Position numbers and translations under genes: made by a program. A DNA stretch of 64,000 nt from Deltaproteobacteria bacterium. Its GTDB lineage: Bacteria > Myxococcota_A > Polyangia > Polyangiales > Houyiibacteriaceae. The stretch covers positions 516,014 to 580,013 of the forward strand of contig JAEPMI010000004.1 of the NCBI GenBank assembly GCA_017644045.1, written 5' to 3'. This document shows, piece after piece, positions 50,980-61,620 of this stretch; position 1 is the stretch's first letter, and each line of letters starts with the position of its first letter. The notes under the pieces were generated by a model, which worked only from the letters and a program-made list of their open reading frames with translations, was not told where the DNA came from and searched no databases.

Positions 50980-51995
50980 GCTTCGAACGACGAGAGGAGC
51001 TGGACCGACGTGGGTTGGTCGAGCCCGAGCTCGATGGACCCCGGCTCGACGAGAGCTGGTCCGCCATCCAGGGCCGGCTCGATGAACGCGCGGCGCCGCG
51101 CCGGCGATTCCGCTGGGGGGCGGTCGCGGTGGTGGTCGCAGCGGCGGCAGCTGTCGCGCTCTGGGTGAGCTGGCCCGGCCAGACCCCTTGGGTCGGCACC
51201 ACGCTCGCGACCGCCGACGAGACCGCCGAGGTGCGACTTCCGGAAGGCAGCGCCGTGACCGCCGAGCCGCGCACGGAGCTCGTGCGCATCCTGGAGGGGG
51301 ACCGTGAGGTGCGGCTCTCGCTGCGAGAGGGCGCGGCCTCCTTCGACGTGGTCCGCAACCCGGATCGGCTCTTCGCCATCGAGGCCGACGACGTCGAGGT
51401 CCGCGTGGTCGGCACCGCCTTCCGCGTTGCTCGCGTCGGCGACCGTGTCCGCGTCGACGTCGAGCGCGGCGCCGTCGACGTCCGCCGCGGCGACGAGCTG
51501 GTCCGGCTGCGCGCCGGGGAGCACTGGGAGGGCGACGCCCACGTCGAAGAGGAGCCCCGAGCCGCGGCCCAGCCCGTGGAGATCCCCGTCGAAGAGCCGA
51601 GCCGAGCGCGCCGGCGCGGCCCCACCGGCCCGAGCGCGGACGAGCTCTTCGCCGACGCCGCCGAAGCGCGCCGCTCCGGCGACGCGAGCGAGGCGGCCCA
51701 GCTCTACGCTCGACTCGTGGCGCGCTTCCCGCGCGACGACCGCGCCGCGCTCGCCAGCTTCGAGCTCGGTCGCATCCGACTCGACCAGTTGAACGATCCG
51801 AGTGGCGCCGCGTCGGCGTTCCGTCGAGCGCTCGCGCTCGGCGGCGGCCCCTTCGCGCAAGACGCGCGGGCCCGCCTCGTCGAAGCCTACGACGCCGCCG
51901 GCAACACCGCGGCCTGTGAGCGAAGCAAGGAAGCGTACCTGCGCCGGCACCCCAGCGGTCGCCACGTAGTCGACGTGACCCACGCTTGTGAGTGA
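50976..51995 (+). CDS. FecR-like transmembrane regulator with TPR tail
   Basis: A 339-residue protein. A cytosolic N-terminus of about 45 residues precedes one transmembrane helix (WGAVAVVVAAAAAVALWVSW). The periplasmic FecR domain follows (VRLPEGSAVTAEPRTELV, VVGTAFRVARVGDRVRVDVE, GAVDVRRGDELVRLRAGEHW). The last 120 residues are TPR-like helices (LFADAAEARRSGDASEAAQL). FecR-type proteins sequester or activate the cognate ECF sigma factor on a signal from the envelope. The ATG overlaps the sigma factor stop, as expected for such pairs. No TonB receptor is nearby, so the signal may come from the barrel or RCC1 protein downstream. Confidence 0.88.
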   Translation: MSFERREELDRRGLVEPELDGPRLDESWSAIQGRLDERAAPRRRFRWGAVAVVVAAAAAVALWVSWPGQTPWVGTTLATADETAEVRLPEGSAVTAEPRTELVRILEGDREVRLSLREGAASFDVVRNPDRLFAIEADDVEVRVVGTAFRVARVGDRVRVDVERGAVDVRRGDELVRLRAGEHWEGDAHVEEEPRAAAQPVEIPVEEPSRARRRGPTGPSADELFADAAEARRSGDASEAAQLYARLVARFPRDDRAALASFELGRIRLDQLNDPSGAASAFRRALALGGGPFAQDARARLVEAYDAAGNTAACERSKEAYLRRHPSGRHVVDVTHACE

Positions 51996-52013
51996 CTCCA
52001 ACGTCACTTGTGG

Positions 52014-53045
52014 GTGACCCTGGCGTCAGTGCGCACCGCCCCGATCGCCCTCGCCCTCGCCGCCCTCCTGGGCAGCGCCGCCGAGGTGCGCGCGGAGCGA
52101 TGCGAGGTCAGTGACGCCTCGGTCGGTCTGCAGTTCGAGGGCGAATGGCCCGAGGGTCGACAGGGCGCCGTGGTCGCGGAGCTCCGCGCGGCTCTCCAGG
52201 TGCAGGACCTCGTGCTCTGTCTCGAGGTCGAGAGCGACCGTCCGCCCATCGCCTCGCTCCATCTGATCGAAGACGGTCCCGACTCGGTTCGCGTCGAGGT
52301 GCGCGACCGGGTCACCGCCAAACGGGTCGAGCGAGCCCTCGAGCTGGGCGACTTCCCCGACGACAGCCGACCGCTCGCGATCGCCGTCGCGGCCGACGAG
52401 CTCCTTCGCGCGAGCTGGGCGGAGCTCGTGCTCGTCGACGCCCCCGAGCCGGCGATCGAACCGCCGGCGCCGGTCCGCGCCATGGTGGATCGCGAGCGCC
52501 GCGCCGTCAGCGAAGAGACGACGGGGCGACCGGCGTCCGCGCGCTTCCTCTCGATCGGCGGGACGCTCCGCTGGCACGGCGACGGCTCGCTCTTCGGCGG
52601 CGGCGAGCTGCGCATCGAGATCGGCGTCCACGAACGCTTCGCGGTCGCTCTCGCGGCGAGCGCTGCCCGCGCACAGAACGAGGTGGTCGACGTCGGGAAC
52701 GTGGATGGGCTCGCGGTACGCGGTGGGCTCGATCTGATCGCGAGCCTCGTCGGGAGCACCGACGGACTCCAGCTCGCGGCGATCCTCGGCGCCCGTGGCG
52801 GCTGGGCGCGATACCGCGGAGCGGCGAGCGACCCGCTCACGGAGGGCACGGAGACCAGCGGAGCCACCGCATCCGTCCACGGCGGCCTCGAGGGGCGGGC
52901 CCACCTCGGGGCGTTCCAGCTGAGGCTCGGCGCGACCATCGGCGGCGCCATCGCCGGAATCGGCGCTACCGCGAACGGGGAACGCATCGTGGGGACCGGC
53001 GGTGTGGAGATCGCGCTGACGCTCGGGGTGGGAGTGCGATTGTGA
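52014..53045 (+). CDS. Secreted protein with C-terminal barrel-like region
   Basis: A protein of about 343 residues from a GTG at 52014 (TTG 52008 and GTG 52029 are alternatives). APIALALAALLGSAAEVRA is a signal peptide. The first 150 residues are an alpha/beta domain (SVGLQFEGEWPEGRQGAVVA). The second half alternates hydrophobic and polar residues in beta-strand fashion (LRIEIGVHERFAVALAASAA, QLAAILGARGGWARYRG, FQLRLGATIGGAIAG) and ends in GVGVRL, which suits an outer-membrane beta-barrel. It is the third gene of the sigma-FecR operon and overlaps the RCC1 gene by 4 nt. No family assignment. Confidence 0.72.
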   Translation: MTLASVRTAPIALALAALLGSAAEVRAERCEVSDASVGLQFEGEWPEGRQGAVVAELRAALQVQDLVLCLEVESDRPPIASLHLIEDGPDSVRVEVRDRVTAKRVERALELGDFPDDSRPLAIAVAADELLRASWAELVLVDAPEPAIEPPAPVRAMVDRERRAVSEETTGRPASARFLSIGGTLRWHGDGSLFGGGELRIEIGVHERFAVALAASAARAQNEVVDVGNVDGLAVRGGLDLIASLVGSTDGLQLAAILGARGGWARYRGAASDPLTEGTETSGATASVHGGLEGRAHLGAFQLRLGATIGGAIAGIGATANGERIVGTGGVEIALTLGVGVRL

Positions 53046-54241
53046 GGGCGCTGATGCTCGCCGTGCTGCTGACCGGCTGCGTCGAGGACGGCGCGGTCCT
53101 GACGACCCGCGACGGATCCCTCCCGGACCAGGGCGCTCGCGACTTCGGCATGCGCGACATGGCGATGCCGGCCATCGAAGGCCGGCGTACGGTCGCTGCG
53201 GCGACCAACCACACCTGCGCCATCGGCGCCGATGGTCTCTACTGCTGGGGGTCGGACTCCGGGGAACAGCTGGGCAATGGCTCGGCGGGCGACTCGAACG
53301 TGCCGGTCGCCGTGGAGAGCGACGCGGACTTCGTGTCGGTGGTCGCGCTCAACACGCACACCTGCGCGCTCGACTCCATGGGGGCGCTCTTCTGCTGGGG
53401 CACGAACGACGATGGCCAGCTCGGCCTCGGCGACCGTCGCTCCCGAGACGTGCCGACGGAAGTGCCGCTCCCCGGGCCGGTGGTCGAGGTGGAGGTCGGC
53501 CAGGCGCACACCTGCGTGATCCTCGCGTCGGGCGCGCTCTACTGCTGGGGCCGCAACTCCGAAGGGCAGCTCGGCATCGAGCCCGCGAGCGTCGATTCCA
53601 CACCGGACCCGACGCAGGTCGGGACCGAGACGGATTGGGTGCGCGTCTCCGCGCACCAGGGACACACCTGCGGCGTCCGCGGCGACGACCTGTGGTGCTG
53701 GGGTCGCAACTCGAGCTTTCATCTCGCCCTCGGACCGGGCGCGCCGATCCAGGTGCGCACGCCCACGAGAGCGTCGACCGGCCCATGGACGGAGCTCGCG
53801 GCTGGGCAGAACCACGGCTGCGGCATTCAAGCCGACCGTTCGCTCTGGTGCTGGGGCGACAACAGCTTCTTCCAGTTGGCGAGCGGCGACCGCACCTCGC
53901 GACCGGAGCCGATGCTCAGCGACAGCGGCCCCTGGGAAGCCACCGACACTGACACCTTCCACGCGTGCGCCATCCAGAGCGGCGTGATCGCCTGTTGGGG
54001 TCGGGGCATCGAAGGGCAGCTCGGCACCGGCGACATCGCGGACCGCGAAGTGCCGGCGATCATCGCTCCGCCGCCCAGCGAGTCGTGGAGCGAGGTGTCG
54101 ACCGGCCGCTTCCACACGTGCGCGCGGGACGTCCTCGGTGACGTCTACTGCACGGGCATGAACGAGAACGGTCAGGTCGGGACCGGTGAGGATTCCCGGG
54201 AGCGCGAGCTGACGCTGGTCCTCCGCGTCAGCCCAGGCTGA
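53042..54241 (+). CDS. Secreted RCC1-repeat lipoprotein
   Basis: A 399-residue protein starting at GTG 53042 (GTGA overlap). ALMLAVLLTGCVEDG is the lipobox region. About seven RCC1 blades follow, each built on a phrase like HTCAIGADGLYCWGSDSGEQLGNG (shown here split: HTCAIGADGLYCWG, SDSGEQLGNG). Every blade carries two cysteines, one after the His-Thr and one before Trp-Gly, which can form a disulfide per blade, unusual for cytosolic RCC1 but common in extracellular ones. A propeller of this kind is likely to bind partner proteins or ligands at the surface. The C-terminus overlaps the end of the ureH-like gene by 14 bp. Confidence 0.88.
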   Translation: MRALMLAVLLTGCVEDGAVLTTRDGSLPDQGARDFGMRDMAMPAIEGRRTVAAATNHTCAIGADGLYCWGSDSGEQLGNGSAGDSNVPVAVESDADFVSVVALNTHTCALDSMGALFCWGTNDDGQLGLGDRRSRDVPTEVPLPGPVVEVEVGQAHTCVILASGALYCWGRNSEGQLGIEPASVDSTPDPTQVGTETDWVRVSAHQGHTCGVRGDDLWCWGRNSSFHLALGPGAPIQVRTPTRASTGPWTELAAGQNHGCGIQADRSLWCWGDNSFFQLASGDRTSRPEPMLSDSGPWEATDTDTFHACAIQSGVIACWGRGIEGQLGTGDIADREVPAIIAPPPSESWSEVSTGRFHTCARDVLGDVYCTGMNENGQVGTGEDSRERELTLVLRVSPG

Positions 54242-54802
54242 GGCCGATCCAACAGACGCCGGTGAGCACCGCACCCGCTCCGAGCAGCCGATGCACCCGA
54301 ACCCGCGCGGCGCTGTCACGGTTGCGAAGGCCGAGCGCGACGATGGCGCCGGCCGCGGCCATCGCGAGCACCGCCGCCACGAGGTATCCGCCCAAGTAGA
54401 CGATGGCTTCCGTCGGCTCGAGGAGCAGCCCCGGGAGCACCGCGAAGAGGTGATGCGCGCCCGCCGCGCCGTGCAGCAGACCGACACCGAGCGCGCTCCC
54501 CGCGGGCCGCGTTGGCGGCTCGTGCGCGTGGGCCTTCATCGCGCGCAGCCCGAGGAGCACCAGCACGAAGCCGACGGCGAGCTCGGCCCAGCCGGAGAGG
54601 GTCGAGAGCTCGAAGGCCTCGAGGCCGAGGCGCCCCACGCCGGCGACCGCGAGCACACCGACCCCGTGGCCGACGCCCCAGAGCGCACCGAGTCGCACGG
54701 CTCGCTCCGGCGCGCTGGCGGCAACGGGTCCGAGGGCGGCCAGGTGGTCGGGGCCGCTGACCACGTGCAGCGCACCGGCGCCGAGCCCTGCGAGCGCGAC
54801 CA

Positions 54803-54803
<1 letters not shown>
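54228..54803 (-). CDS. ureH: UreH-like nickel permease / urease accessory membrane protein
   Basis: A 191-residue inner-membrane protein with about six helices. The nickel-permease signature is ALHVVSGPDHLAALGPVA (His-x5-Asp-His) near the N-terminus with LWGVGHGVGVLAVAG and GLLHGAAGAHHLFAVLPG adding conserved histidines. This matches the UreH/UreJ or NiCoT-related proteins of urease operons, which bring nickel to the apo-enzyme. The ATG at 54803 overlaps the ureG stop by one base (GTGATG also offers a GTG at 54806). It is the last gene of the urease operon and overlaps the RCC1 gene convergently. Confidence 0.85.
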
Positions 54804-55417
<614 letters not shown>

Positions 55418-55427
55418 GGTTCATTCC

Positions 55428-56084
55428 TCAGGATCGAAAGAGTCGGGTGTGTTGAGTTTCGTGCAGCGCGCTCGCCAGCGCGAGCCCCGGAGCGAGCGCG
55501 CCGAGCGCCTCGTCCGGGAGGGTCGCGGCACGCTCGGCCGCGCGCTCGAGCTCGGGTCCGAGCTGGAGCAGGATGCGCTGGCCTGCCGTCTGCCCGAGCG
55601 GGACGAGCTTGATCGCGGCGGCGACGGTGCCCTCGAGCCAGGTCCACAGGAAGCCGCGGAGCGCGGTGTCCGCATCCAGCCCGAGCGCGACGGACGCGAG
55701 CGCGAACGCGGCGACGTGGGCCTCGCGGATGGGCGCCGGGGGTGGGTCGGCGAGCTCGAGGTCGACCAGGAGCCGAACGAGCGCCCTCCCCGTCTGCCGC
55801 GACTCGGCCTGCAGCTCGGAGGTCTCCCGGGTGGCGTCGGCCAGCCGCGCCCAGCGGCGCGCGGTCGCCATGTCGCCGCCGGCGAGGGCCCGATGGAGCC
55901 GGACCACCAGCGGGCCGTCCAGCGTCGCCACCGAGTGCTCGAGGAGCCCGGCGATCCACGCGCGGGTCTGCGCTTCGTCGGTGACCCATCCCCGCTCGAC
56001 CGCGGTCTCGAGACCGCGCGAGTAGGTGTAGCCACCCACCGGCAGCGCCGGGCTCACCAGCTGGAGGAGGCGCGGGAGACTCAC
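55428..56084 (-). CDS. ureF: Urease accessory protein UreF
   Basis: A 218-residue helical protein that acts with UreD and UreG as a GTPase regulator during urease activation. The N-terminal [20 protein letters not shown] is the UreF hallmark (SPALPVG-x-Y-x-x-S), and the tail [11 protein letters not shown] is the conserved C-terminal Arg/Ser end. The GTG at 56084 is chosen because it overlaps the ureE stop as GTGA; the longer open frame is out of phase with the family. Length is usual. Confidence 0.96.
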   Translation of the reverse strand: MSLPRLLQLVSPALPVGGYTYSRGLETAVERGWVTDEAQTRAWIAGLLEHSVATLDGPLVVRLHRALAGGDMATARRWARLADATRETSELQAESRQTGRALVRLLVDLELADPPPAPIREAHVAAFALASVALGLDADTALRGFLWTWLEGTVAAAIKLVPLGQTAGQRILLQLGPELERAAERAATLPDEALGALAPGLALASALHETQHTRLFRS

Positions 56085-56590
56085 GAGAGCTCCCCGTGGC
56101 CATGGTCGTGGTCGTGCGGGTGATCGTGATCGTGGGAGTGACCGTGGCCGTGGGAGTGACCGTGGCCATGACCGCCGCCATAGGCGCCGCCCTCGGGCTC
56201 GAAAGGCGCCTCCTCGCACGAGATCTCCATGCCGAGCCCGCGGACCATGTCGTCCAGCACGTGGTCGTGGCCGTAGCGGAGCCACCCCTCGCCGATCTGC
56301 AGCGGCACGTGCCGGTTGCCGAGGTGGTAGGCGGCGTGGAGCAGCCGCTGCACCGGCGCGCGCACGGTCGACACCGTCTCGTCGGCCGCGCGCACGTCCA
56401 CGACGGTCCCGTCCGCAGCGAGCAGCCGGTCACCACCGCGGAGCACGGTCCCGCGCGGCAGGAAGAGGCCGACCTCGCGACCGTCGTCGAGGGTCGCGCG
56501 GAGCCGGCTCCGCTGCCGTAGGTCGAAGGGCAGGGTCAGCGACGCGGACGCACTCGCCTCGCCTTCGTGGCGCTCTCGGATCTCCAGCAT
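56081..56590 (-). CDS. ureE: Urease accessory nickel chaperone UreE
   Basis: A 169-residue UreE. The N-terminal peptide-binding domain ([33 protein letters not shown]) and the metal domain with [14 protein letters not shown] precede a C-terminal His/Asp/Gly-rich tail of about 30 residues ([20 protein letters not shown]), which stores several nickel ions and is typical of Klebsiella-type UreE. It delivers nickel to UreG and urease. The start codon shares one base with the ureC stop. Confidence 0.97.
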   Translation of the reverse strand: MLEIRERHEGEASASASLTLPFDLRQRSRLRATLDDGREVGLFLPRGTVLRGGDRLLAADGTVVDVRAADETVSTVRAPVQRLLHAAYHLGNRHVPLQIGEGWLRYGHDHVLDDMVRGLGMEISCEEAPFEPEGGAYGGGHGHGHSHGHGHSHDHDHPHDHDHGHGELS

Positions 56591-58293
56591 CAGAACAGGA
56601 AGTAGCGCTGCGCCATCGGCAGCACGTCGGCAGGCTCGCAGGTCAAGAGCTGGCCATCCGCGCGGACCTCGTAGGTCTGCGGATCCACCTCCATCGCCGG
56701 AGCGTAGTCGTTGAGGACGAGGTCCTTCTTACGGACGCTCCGCGTGCCTCGACACGCCACCGCCCGCTTCTTCAACCCGAGCGCGTCGGGCACGCCTTCG
56801 GCGATGGCCGCCTTCGAGAAGAAGGTGACCGAGGTGCTCGCGAGCGCGCCACCGAACGCGCCGAACATCGGCCGGAAGTGGGTGGGCTGCGGCGTCGGGA
56901 TGGAGGCGTTCGGATCGCCCATCGGCGCGGCCGCGATGAAGCCACCCTTGATCACCAGTGAGGGCTTCACGCCAAAGAAGGCCGGCTTCCAGAGGCAGAG
57001 GTCCGCCAGCTTGCCGACCTCGATCGAGCCCACCTCGTGCGCGATGCCATGGGTCAGTGCCGGGTTGATGGTGACCTTGGCGATGTAGCGGCGAACGCGG
57101 AAGTTGTCGTGCTCGGCCGGGTCCTCCGGGAGGCTGCCGCGCTGCACCTTCATCTTGTGCGCGGTCTGCCAGGTCCGGATGAGCACCTCGCCGACCCGGC
57201 CCATCGCCTGCGAGTCGCTCGCGATCATGCTGAAGGCGCCGAGGTCGTGGAGGATGTCCTCGGCCGCGATCGTCTCCTTCCGGATCCGCGACTCCGCGAA
57301 CGCGACGTCCTCCGGGATCTTCGGATCGAGGTGGTGACAGACCATGAGCATGTCGAGGTGCTCGTCGATCGTGTTCACCGTGTAGGGCCGCGTCGGGTTG
57401 GTGCTCGAGGGCAGGATGTTCGCGCGACCGGCCGCGGTGATGATGTCCGGCGCGTGACCGCCGCCGGCGCCTTCCGTGTGGTAGGCGTGGATCGCCCGTC
57501 CCTTCATCGCGGCGAAGGTGTCCTCGACGAAGCCGGACTCGTTGAGCGTGTCCGTGTGGATCGCGACCTGGATGTCCATCTTCTCGGCGACGGTCAGGCA
57601 GTTGTCGATCGCCGCCGGTGTGGTGCCCCAGTCCTCGTGGAGCTTGAGTCCCATCGCGCCGGCGCGGATCTGCTCCTCGAGCGGCTCCGGCAGGCTCGCG
57701 TTCCCCTTGCCGAGAAAGCCGAGATTCATCGGAAACGCCTCGGCGGCCTCGAGCATCCGGTGGATGTGCCACGCGCCGGGTGTGCACGTGGTGGCGTTCG
57801 TGCCCGTGGCCGGGCCGGTGCCGCCGCCAAGCATCGTCGTGATGCCGCTGGCGAGTGCTTCTTCGATCTGCTGCGGGCAGATGAAATGGATGTGCGCGTC
57901 GATGCCGCCCGCGGTGAGGATCTGGCCCTCGCCCGCGATCACCTCCGTCGACGCACCCAGCGCGATGTCCACGCCGGGCTGCACGTCGGGGTTGCCGGCC
58001 TTGCCGATGCCGACGATGCGACCGTCCTTCACGCCGACGTCGGCTTTCACGATGCCCCAGTGGTCGACGATGAGCGCGTTGGTGATCACCAGGTCGACCA
58101 CCTCGGCGCGCAAGCGCTGGCTCTGGCCCATGCCATCGCGGATGACCTTGCCGCCGCCGAACTTCACCTCGTCGCCGTAGATGGTTCGGTCTTCCTCGAC
58201 CTGGATCCAGAGATCGGTGTCGGCGAGTCGAACCCGGTCACCGGTGGTGGGTCCGTACATGGCCGCGTACTCGCGGCGGTCCAGCGTGCTCAT
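56590..58293 (-). CDS. ureC: Urease subunit alpha
   Basis: The 567-residue catalytic subunit, which hydrolyses urea to ammonia and carbamate with two nickel ions. The ligands fall at the same numbers as in Klebsiella urease: His134 and His136 (DAHIHF), carbamylated Lys217 (GLKLHEDWG), His246 (HTDTLN), His272 (HAYHTEG) and Asp360 (SDSQAMGR). The flap residues Cys319 and His320 (MVCHHLD) are also present. The ATG at 58293 overlaps the ureB stop (ATGA); the longer open frame to 58713 is shadow. No substitution at any active-site position was found, so the enzyme should be active. Confidence 0.99.
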   Translation of the reverse strand: MSTLDRREYAAMYGPTTGDRVRLADTDLWIQVEEDRTIYGDEVKFGGGKVIRDGMGQSQRLRAEVVDLVITNALIVDHWGIVKADVGVKDGRIVGIGKAGNPDVQPGVDIALGASTEVIAGEGQILTAGGIDAHIHFICPQQIEEALASGITTMLGGGTGPATGTNATTCTPGAWHIHRMLEAAEAFPMNLGFLGKGNASLPEPLEEQIRAGAMGLKLHEDWGTTPAAIDNCLTVAEKMDIQVAIHTDTLNESGFVEDTFAAMKGRAIHAYHTEGAGGGHAPDIITAAGRANILPSSTNPTRPYTVNTIDEHLDMLMVCHHLDPKIPEDVAFAESRIRKETIAAEDILHDLGAFSMIASDSQAMGRVGEVLIRTWQTAHKMKVQRGSLPEDPAEHDNFRVRRYIAKVTINPALTHGIAHEVGSIEVGKLADLCLWKPAFFGVKPSLVIKGGFIAAAPMGDPNASIPTPQPTHFRPMFGAFGGALASTSVTFFSKAAIAEGVPDALGLKKRAVACRGTRSVRKKDLVLNDYAPAMEVDPQTYEVRADGQLLTCEPADVLPMAQRYFLF

Positions 58294-58625
58294 TCGTCGC
58301 TCCCGTCGAGGTCGCCCATGACCTCCTGCCTGAACCCGAAGACCCGACGCGCACCGGCGTAGGCGACGAGCGTCACCTCGCGGGTCTGCCCCGGCTCGAA
58401 GCGCACCGCCGTGCCGGCGGGGATGTCGAGCCGCATGCCGCGGGCGGCCTTCCGGTCGAACTTCAACGCCGGGTTGGTCTCCGCGAAGTGATAGTGCGAG
58501 CCGACCTGCACCGGGCGGTCGCCGCCGTTGGCGACCTCGAGGGTCGTCTTGGGGCGGCCGGCGTTCAGCTCGATGGTGCCCGGGGCCGCGCGGACCTCGC
58601 CGGGGATGAAAGGGGTGTCGCTCAT
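58290..58625 (-). CDS. ureB: Urease subunit beta
   Basis: A 111-residue structural subunit. [40 protein letters not shown] and [16 protein letters not shown] are the family phrases (SHYHF-E-N is diagnostic). It assembles with UreA and UreC into the urease trimer. Start and stop overlap ureA and ureC by 4 bp each, so translation is coupled and stoichiometric. Confidence 0.99.
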   Translation of the reverse strand: MSDTPFIPGEVRAAPGTIELNAGRPKTTLEVANGGDRPVQVGSHYHFAETNPALKFDRKAARGMRLDIPAGTAVRFEPGQTREVTLVAYAGARRVFGFRQEVMGDLDGSDE

Positions 58626-58924
58626 CGGATCGGCTCGTGAACGGTGACCAGCTTCGTGCCGTCGGGGAACGTCGCCTCGACCTGCACCTCGTCGACCATT
58701 TCGGCCACGCCATCCATCACCTCTTCACGGGTGAGCAGGGTCGTACCGAGGGTCATCAGCTCCGCGACGGTCTTTCCCGCGCGAGCGCCTTCCAGGATCG
58801 CCGACGAGATGAACGCGATGGCCTCCGGGTAGTTCAGCTTGATGCCGGCTTCGCGTCGCCGCTCGGCGAGCAAGCCCGCGCAGAAGACGAGCAGCTTGTC
58901 CTTGTCTCTCGGTGATAGCTCCAT
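58622..58924 (-). CDS. ureA: Urease subunit gamma
   Basis: A 100-residue subunit: [40 protein letters not shown] and [12 protein letters not shown] are all typical of UreA (NYPEA-A and VHxPI). It is separate from UreB, as in most Proteobacteria, not fused as in Helicobacter. The ATG shares one base with the ureD stop. Length normal. Confidence 0.99.
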   Translation of the reverse strand: MELSPRDKDKLLVFCAGLLAERRREAGIKLNYPEAIAFISSAILEGARAGKTVAELMTLGTTLLTREEVMDGVAEMVDEVQVEATFPDGTKLVTVHEPIR

Positions 58925-59820
58925 CAGCTCCTCCAGATTCCTGGGTCGATGCGGGGACGGTTCCAGTCGTCGCGGACGCGATGACGCACGGCCTCGAGCA
59001 CCTGCCGCACCCGGGTGCCGTCGGGTCCGAGCGCGCGGGCGACGAGCAGCGCGCCGTGAGGGGTGTCGAGCAACGTGGCGGCGGACTCGGGGAAGGGCGC
59101 GAGCGCTTCACGGGCGGAGGCGAGTGCGTCCGCCGGTGCGTCCACGGTCGCGACGAGGGTCCCGAACGCCGCGTGACCGCGCAGCCCCCACGCAGCGGCG
59201 CCGGCGGAAGAGCCGCCATCGATGCGACCGCGCTCGACGAAGATCGGACCGCCCGTGTCGTGGACCGTGAAGTCCAGCCAGAGCGATCCGGTCTCGAAGC
59301 CTTCATCGGCCGCCGGTCGACCGAGGCAGACCACCTCCCAACCGAGGAAGTGCGCGCCGGGCGCCAGGTGGACCTCCGTCTCGAGCGCCGCGTCGGCGTC
59401 TTCGTAGACCACCATCTCTTGCGGCACGTGCTCGAGCCAGGCGTCGGCGCCCACCTCGAGTCGCGTCACGAGCGACGCGCGATAGCCGTTGGTCCGGTAG
59501 ATCTTCCCAGCGCCCGGCGTGGTGAGCAGGGCGCGCGCCTCGGGGTCGACCGACGCGCCGACGCGCAGCGAGTCTCCACCCACGCATCCGGCCGGAGGAT
59601 GCAGCACGACCACATGCGCGGTTCCGTCCGGCTCGGGGTGAAAGGCGCGCTGGATCCGGAGCGGCCCCTCGTGCGCGAGCGGTCCGATCCGCGTCCGCCC
59701 CGCGCGTCGACGGAGGCCGACCTCGAGCCAGGCGCGCCACCGCCGCTCGGGGCCTTCCCGGCGCTCGGTCGGCTCGGTCGTTCGCGGTTCGGATCGCGGT
59801 CGCGCGAGCATTCGGAGCAC
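58924..59820 (-). CDS. ureD: Urease accessory protein UreD
   Basis: A 298-residue chaperone that binds apo-urease and forms a channel with UreF and UreG for nickel. Recognisable phrases are [20 protein letters not shown] (LHPPGG-x-GGD of UreD), [13 protein letters not shown] and [17 protein letters not shown]. It begins the urease operon (order D-A-B-C-E-F-G-H). The start is GTG at 59820 or ATG at 59811; an AGGGTG precedes the latter. The promoter must lie in the 162 bp shared with the divergent gene at 59983. Confidence 0.96.
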   Translation of the reverse strand: MLRMLARPRSEPRTTEPTERREGPERRWRAWLEVGLRRRAGRTRIGPLAHEGPLRIQRAFHPEPDGTAHVVVLHPPAGCVGGDSLRVGASVDPEARALLTTPGAGKIYRTNGYRASLVTRLEVGADAWLEHVPQEMVVYEDADAALETEVHLAPGAHFLGWEVVCLGRPAADEGFETGSLWLDFTVHDTGGPIFVERGRIDGGSSAGAAAWGLRGHAAFGTLVATVDAPADALASAREALAPFPESAATLLDTPHGALLVARALGPDGTRVRQVLEAVRHRVRDDWNRPRIDPGIWRS

Positions 59821-59882
59821 CCTAGGAGGCGAAGATTTCGGTCAGGTTTCGAGTCGATGAAAAGCGCGGCCTGCCCGACGGA

Positions 59883-59943
59883 AATGTCCGAGGTCCCCGA
59901 CTGATTGCGCACGAAGCGTCCCGCTGTGCAGAAATCGGACGTT
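59883..59943. promoter_or_regulatory. Inverted repeat in the urease / DUF1592 divergent region
   Basis: AATGTCCGA (59883-59891) and TCGGACGTT (59935-59943) are inverted copies matching at 8 of 9 positions, each preceded on the plus strand by GAAAT or its like, with 43 bp between. They lie in the 162-bp gap between ureD and the plus-strand gene, so they might be a regulator site for either. No regulator such as NtrC or NikR motif could be recognised. Confidence 0.3.
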
Positions 59944-59982
59944 CGTTGAGCCACTTTTTCAGGCTCGCGCCTCCTACCTGCG

Positions 59983-61620
59983 ATGCGTGGATGGTGGATG
60001 TTGGCGTCGGTCGCTCTCCTGGCTTGCCAGGGCGTGATCGGAGACTCCCCGAACGGTGAGCCGGACGAGCCCTTCGTCCCGGGTGGCCCCGTGCCGCTGG
60101 ACTGTTCGGAAGGCGACTACCGGCCGGCCGATGCGCCGCTCCGGCGACTGACGCCGGACGAGTACCGGGAGAGCGTCGGCAGCCTCTTCCCCGGCGTGGC
60201 GATCCCGGAGCTCGAGCTCGAGCGGGATGCCGAGGTCGATGGCTTCGACAACAACGCCCTCAGCCAGGGGGTGAGCGCGACCAACATCGAGATCTTCAAC
60301 AGCGCCGCCGAGCGCGTGGGCGCGGTGGTCGCGGCCGACCGCAGCTGGTGGCCGTGCACGACCGAAGACGCCGCGTGTGGACGCACGATCGCGCTCGAGG
60401 TCGGGGAGCGCGCCTACCGCCACCCGCTCGACGCCGCCGAAGCAGAGCGCATGGCCAGCTTCTTCGAGTCACTCCGCGCGGAGCTCGGCTTCGATGCGGC
60501 GGTCGCGGCCTACGTCTCCGGCGTGCTCGAGTCGCCCTCGTTCCTCTACCGACCGGAGCTCGGCGACCCGAGCCTGCCGGCGCCCGACGGGCTCGTCGCG
60601 CTCTCCGGGCACGAGGTCGCGACGCGCCTCTCCTATCTCCTCTGGGGTGGACTGCCGGACCAGACCCTGCTCGACGCTGCGGCGGGTGGCGAGCTCTCCG
60701 ACGCCGCGGCCGTCGAAGCGCAGACCCGCCGGATGCTCGAGGACCCGCGGGCACGCGACGTGGTGCAGCGCTTCCACGCGAGCTGGCTCGACCTCGACCG
60801 ACTGGCGGAGCTCGACCTCGACGGGGAACGCTACCCGGAGCTCGACGGTGCCCTCCGCCGCGACCTCGCAGCGTCGGTCGAGGCCTTCGTGAACGACGCC
60901 TTCTGGGAGAGCGGCTCGACGCACGAGCTCTTCGCGGGTCGGCAGGGCTTCGTCAACGACCGGCTCGCGCCTCTCATGGGCGTCAGCGCGCCGGGCTCCG
61001 ACGAGCTGGTGCCCGTGACCCTACCGGAGTCCGAGCGCGCCGGTCTGCTCACCCAGCCGGGCGTGCTCGCGTCGACCTCGCACGGCATCGGGCACTCGCC
61101 GATCCTCCGCGGCGTGCTGGTGCTCGGTCGGGTGCTCTGCACCCCGCCGCCGCCCCCGCCGGACGACGTGGACATCGGTGTGGCCGATGAAGAGCCCGTC
61201 GAGGGCGGTCGTCTGCTCACCACGCGCGAGAAGCTCGAGCGAACGCACGGCACCGCCGAGTGCTCGAACTGTCACGACGCCATCGACGGGATTGGCTTCG
61301 CCTTCGAGCGCTACGACGGGCTCGGCCGGTACCGGCTGGAGGAGAACGGCGCGACGGTGGACCCGACGGGGATGCTCTGGGGCGAAGAGGTCGCCGACGC
61401 GGTCGAGCTGGGCGAGACCCTCGCGGAAGACGCGATGATGCGGGAGTGCCTCGCGACGCAGTGGTACCGCTTCGCGCTCGGCCGCTCGGAGGCTGCGCCC
61501 GACGCCTGTGAGATTCGACGACTCGCCGACACGCTCGGCGACGTGGACGACCCGAAGGAGATGCTGGTGGCCCTGGTGACCTCGAATGCGTTCCGCTTCC
61601 GACCGGAGGTGTCCGAATGA
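59983..61620 (+). CDS. Secreted DUF1592-family protein with a single heme c motif
   Basis: A 545-residue lipoprotein-type exported protein (LASVALLACQGV). Domains follow the order known for the DUF1587-1595-1592-1588-1585 family of Planctomycetes and Myxococcota: PLRRLTPDEYRESVGSLFPG, then ALEVGERAYRHPLDAAEAER, LSGHEVATRLSYLLWGGLPD, HGIGHSPILRGVLVLGRVLC and HGTAECSNCHDAIDGIGFAF-ERYD. CSNCH is one covalent heme attachment site. The family is always paired with a DUF1552 protein, as here (stop and start overlap as ATGA). Redox or polymer-degrading roles have been suggested; none is proven. Confidence 0.9.
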   Translation: MRGWWMLASVALLACQGVIGDSPNGEPDEPFVPGGPVPLDCSEGDYRPADAPLRRLTPDEYRESVGSLFPGVAIPELELERDAEVDGFDNNALSQGVSATNIEIFNSAAERVGAVVAADRSWWPCTTEDAACGRTIALEVGERAYRHPLDAAEAERMASFFESLRAELGFDAAVAAYVSGVLESPSFLYRPELGDPSLPAPDGLVALSGHEVATRLSYLLWGGLPDQTLLDAAAGGELSDAAAVEAQTRRMLEDPRARDVVQRFHASWLDLDRLAELDLDGERYPELDGALRRDLAASVEAFVNDAFWESGSTHELFAGRQGFVNDRLAPLMGVSAPGSDELVPVTLPESERAGLLTQPGVLASTSHGIGHSPILRGVLVLGRVLCTPPPPPPDDVDIGVADEEPVEGGRLLTTREKLERTHGTAECSNCHDAIDGIGFAFERYDGLGRYRLEENGATVDPTGMLWGEEVADAVELGETLAEDAMMRECLATQWYRFALGRSEAAPDACEIRRLADTLGDVDDPKEMLVALVTSNAFRFRPEVSE

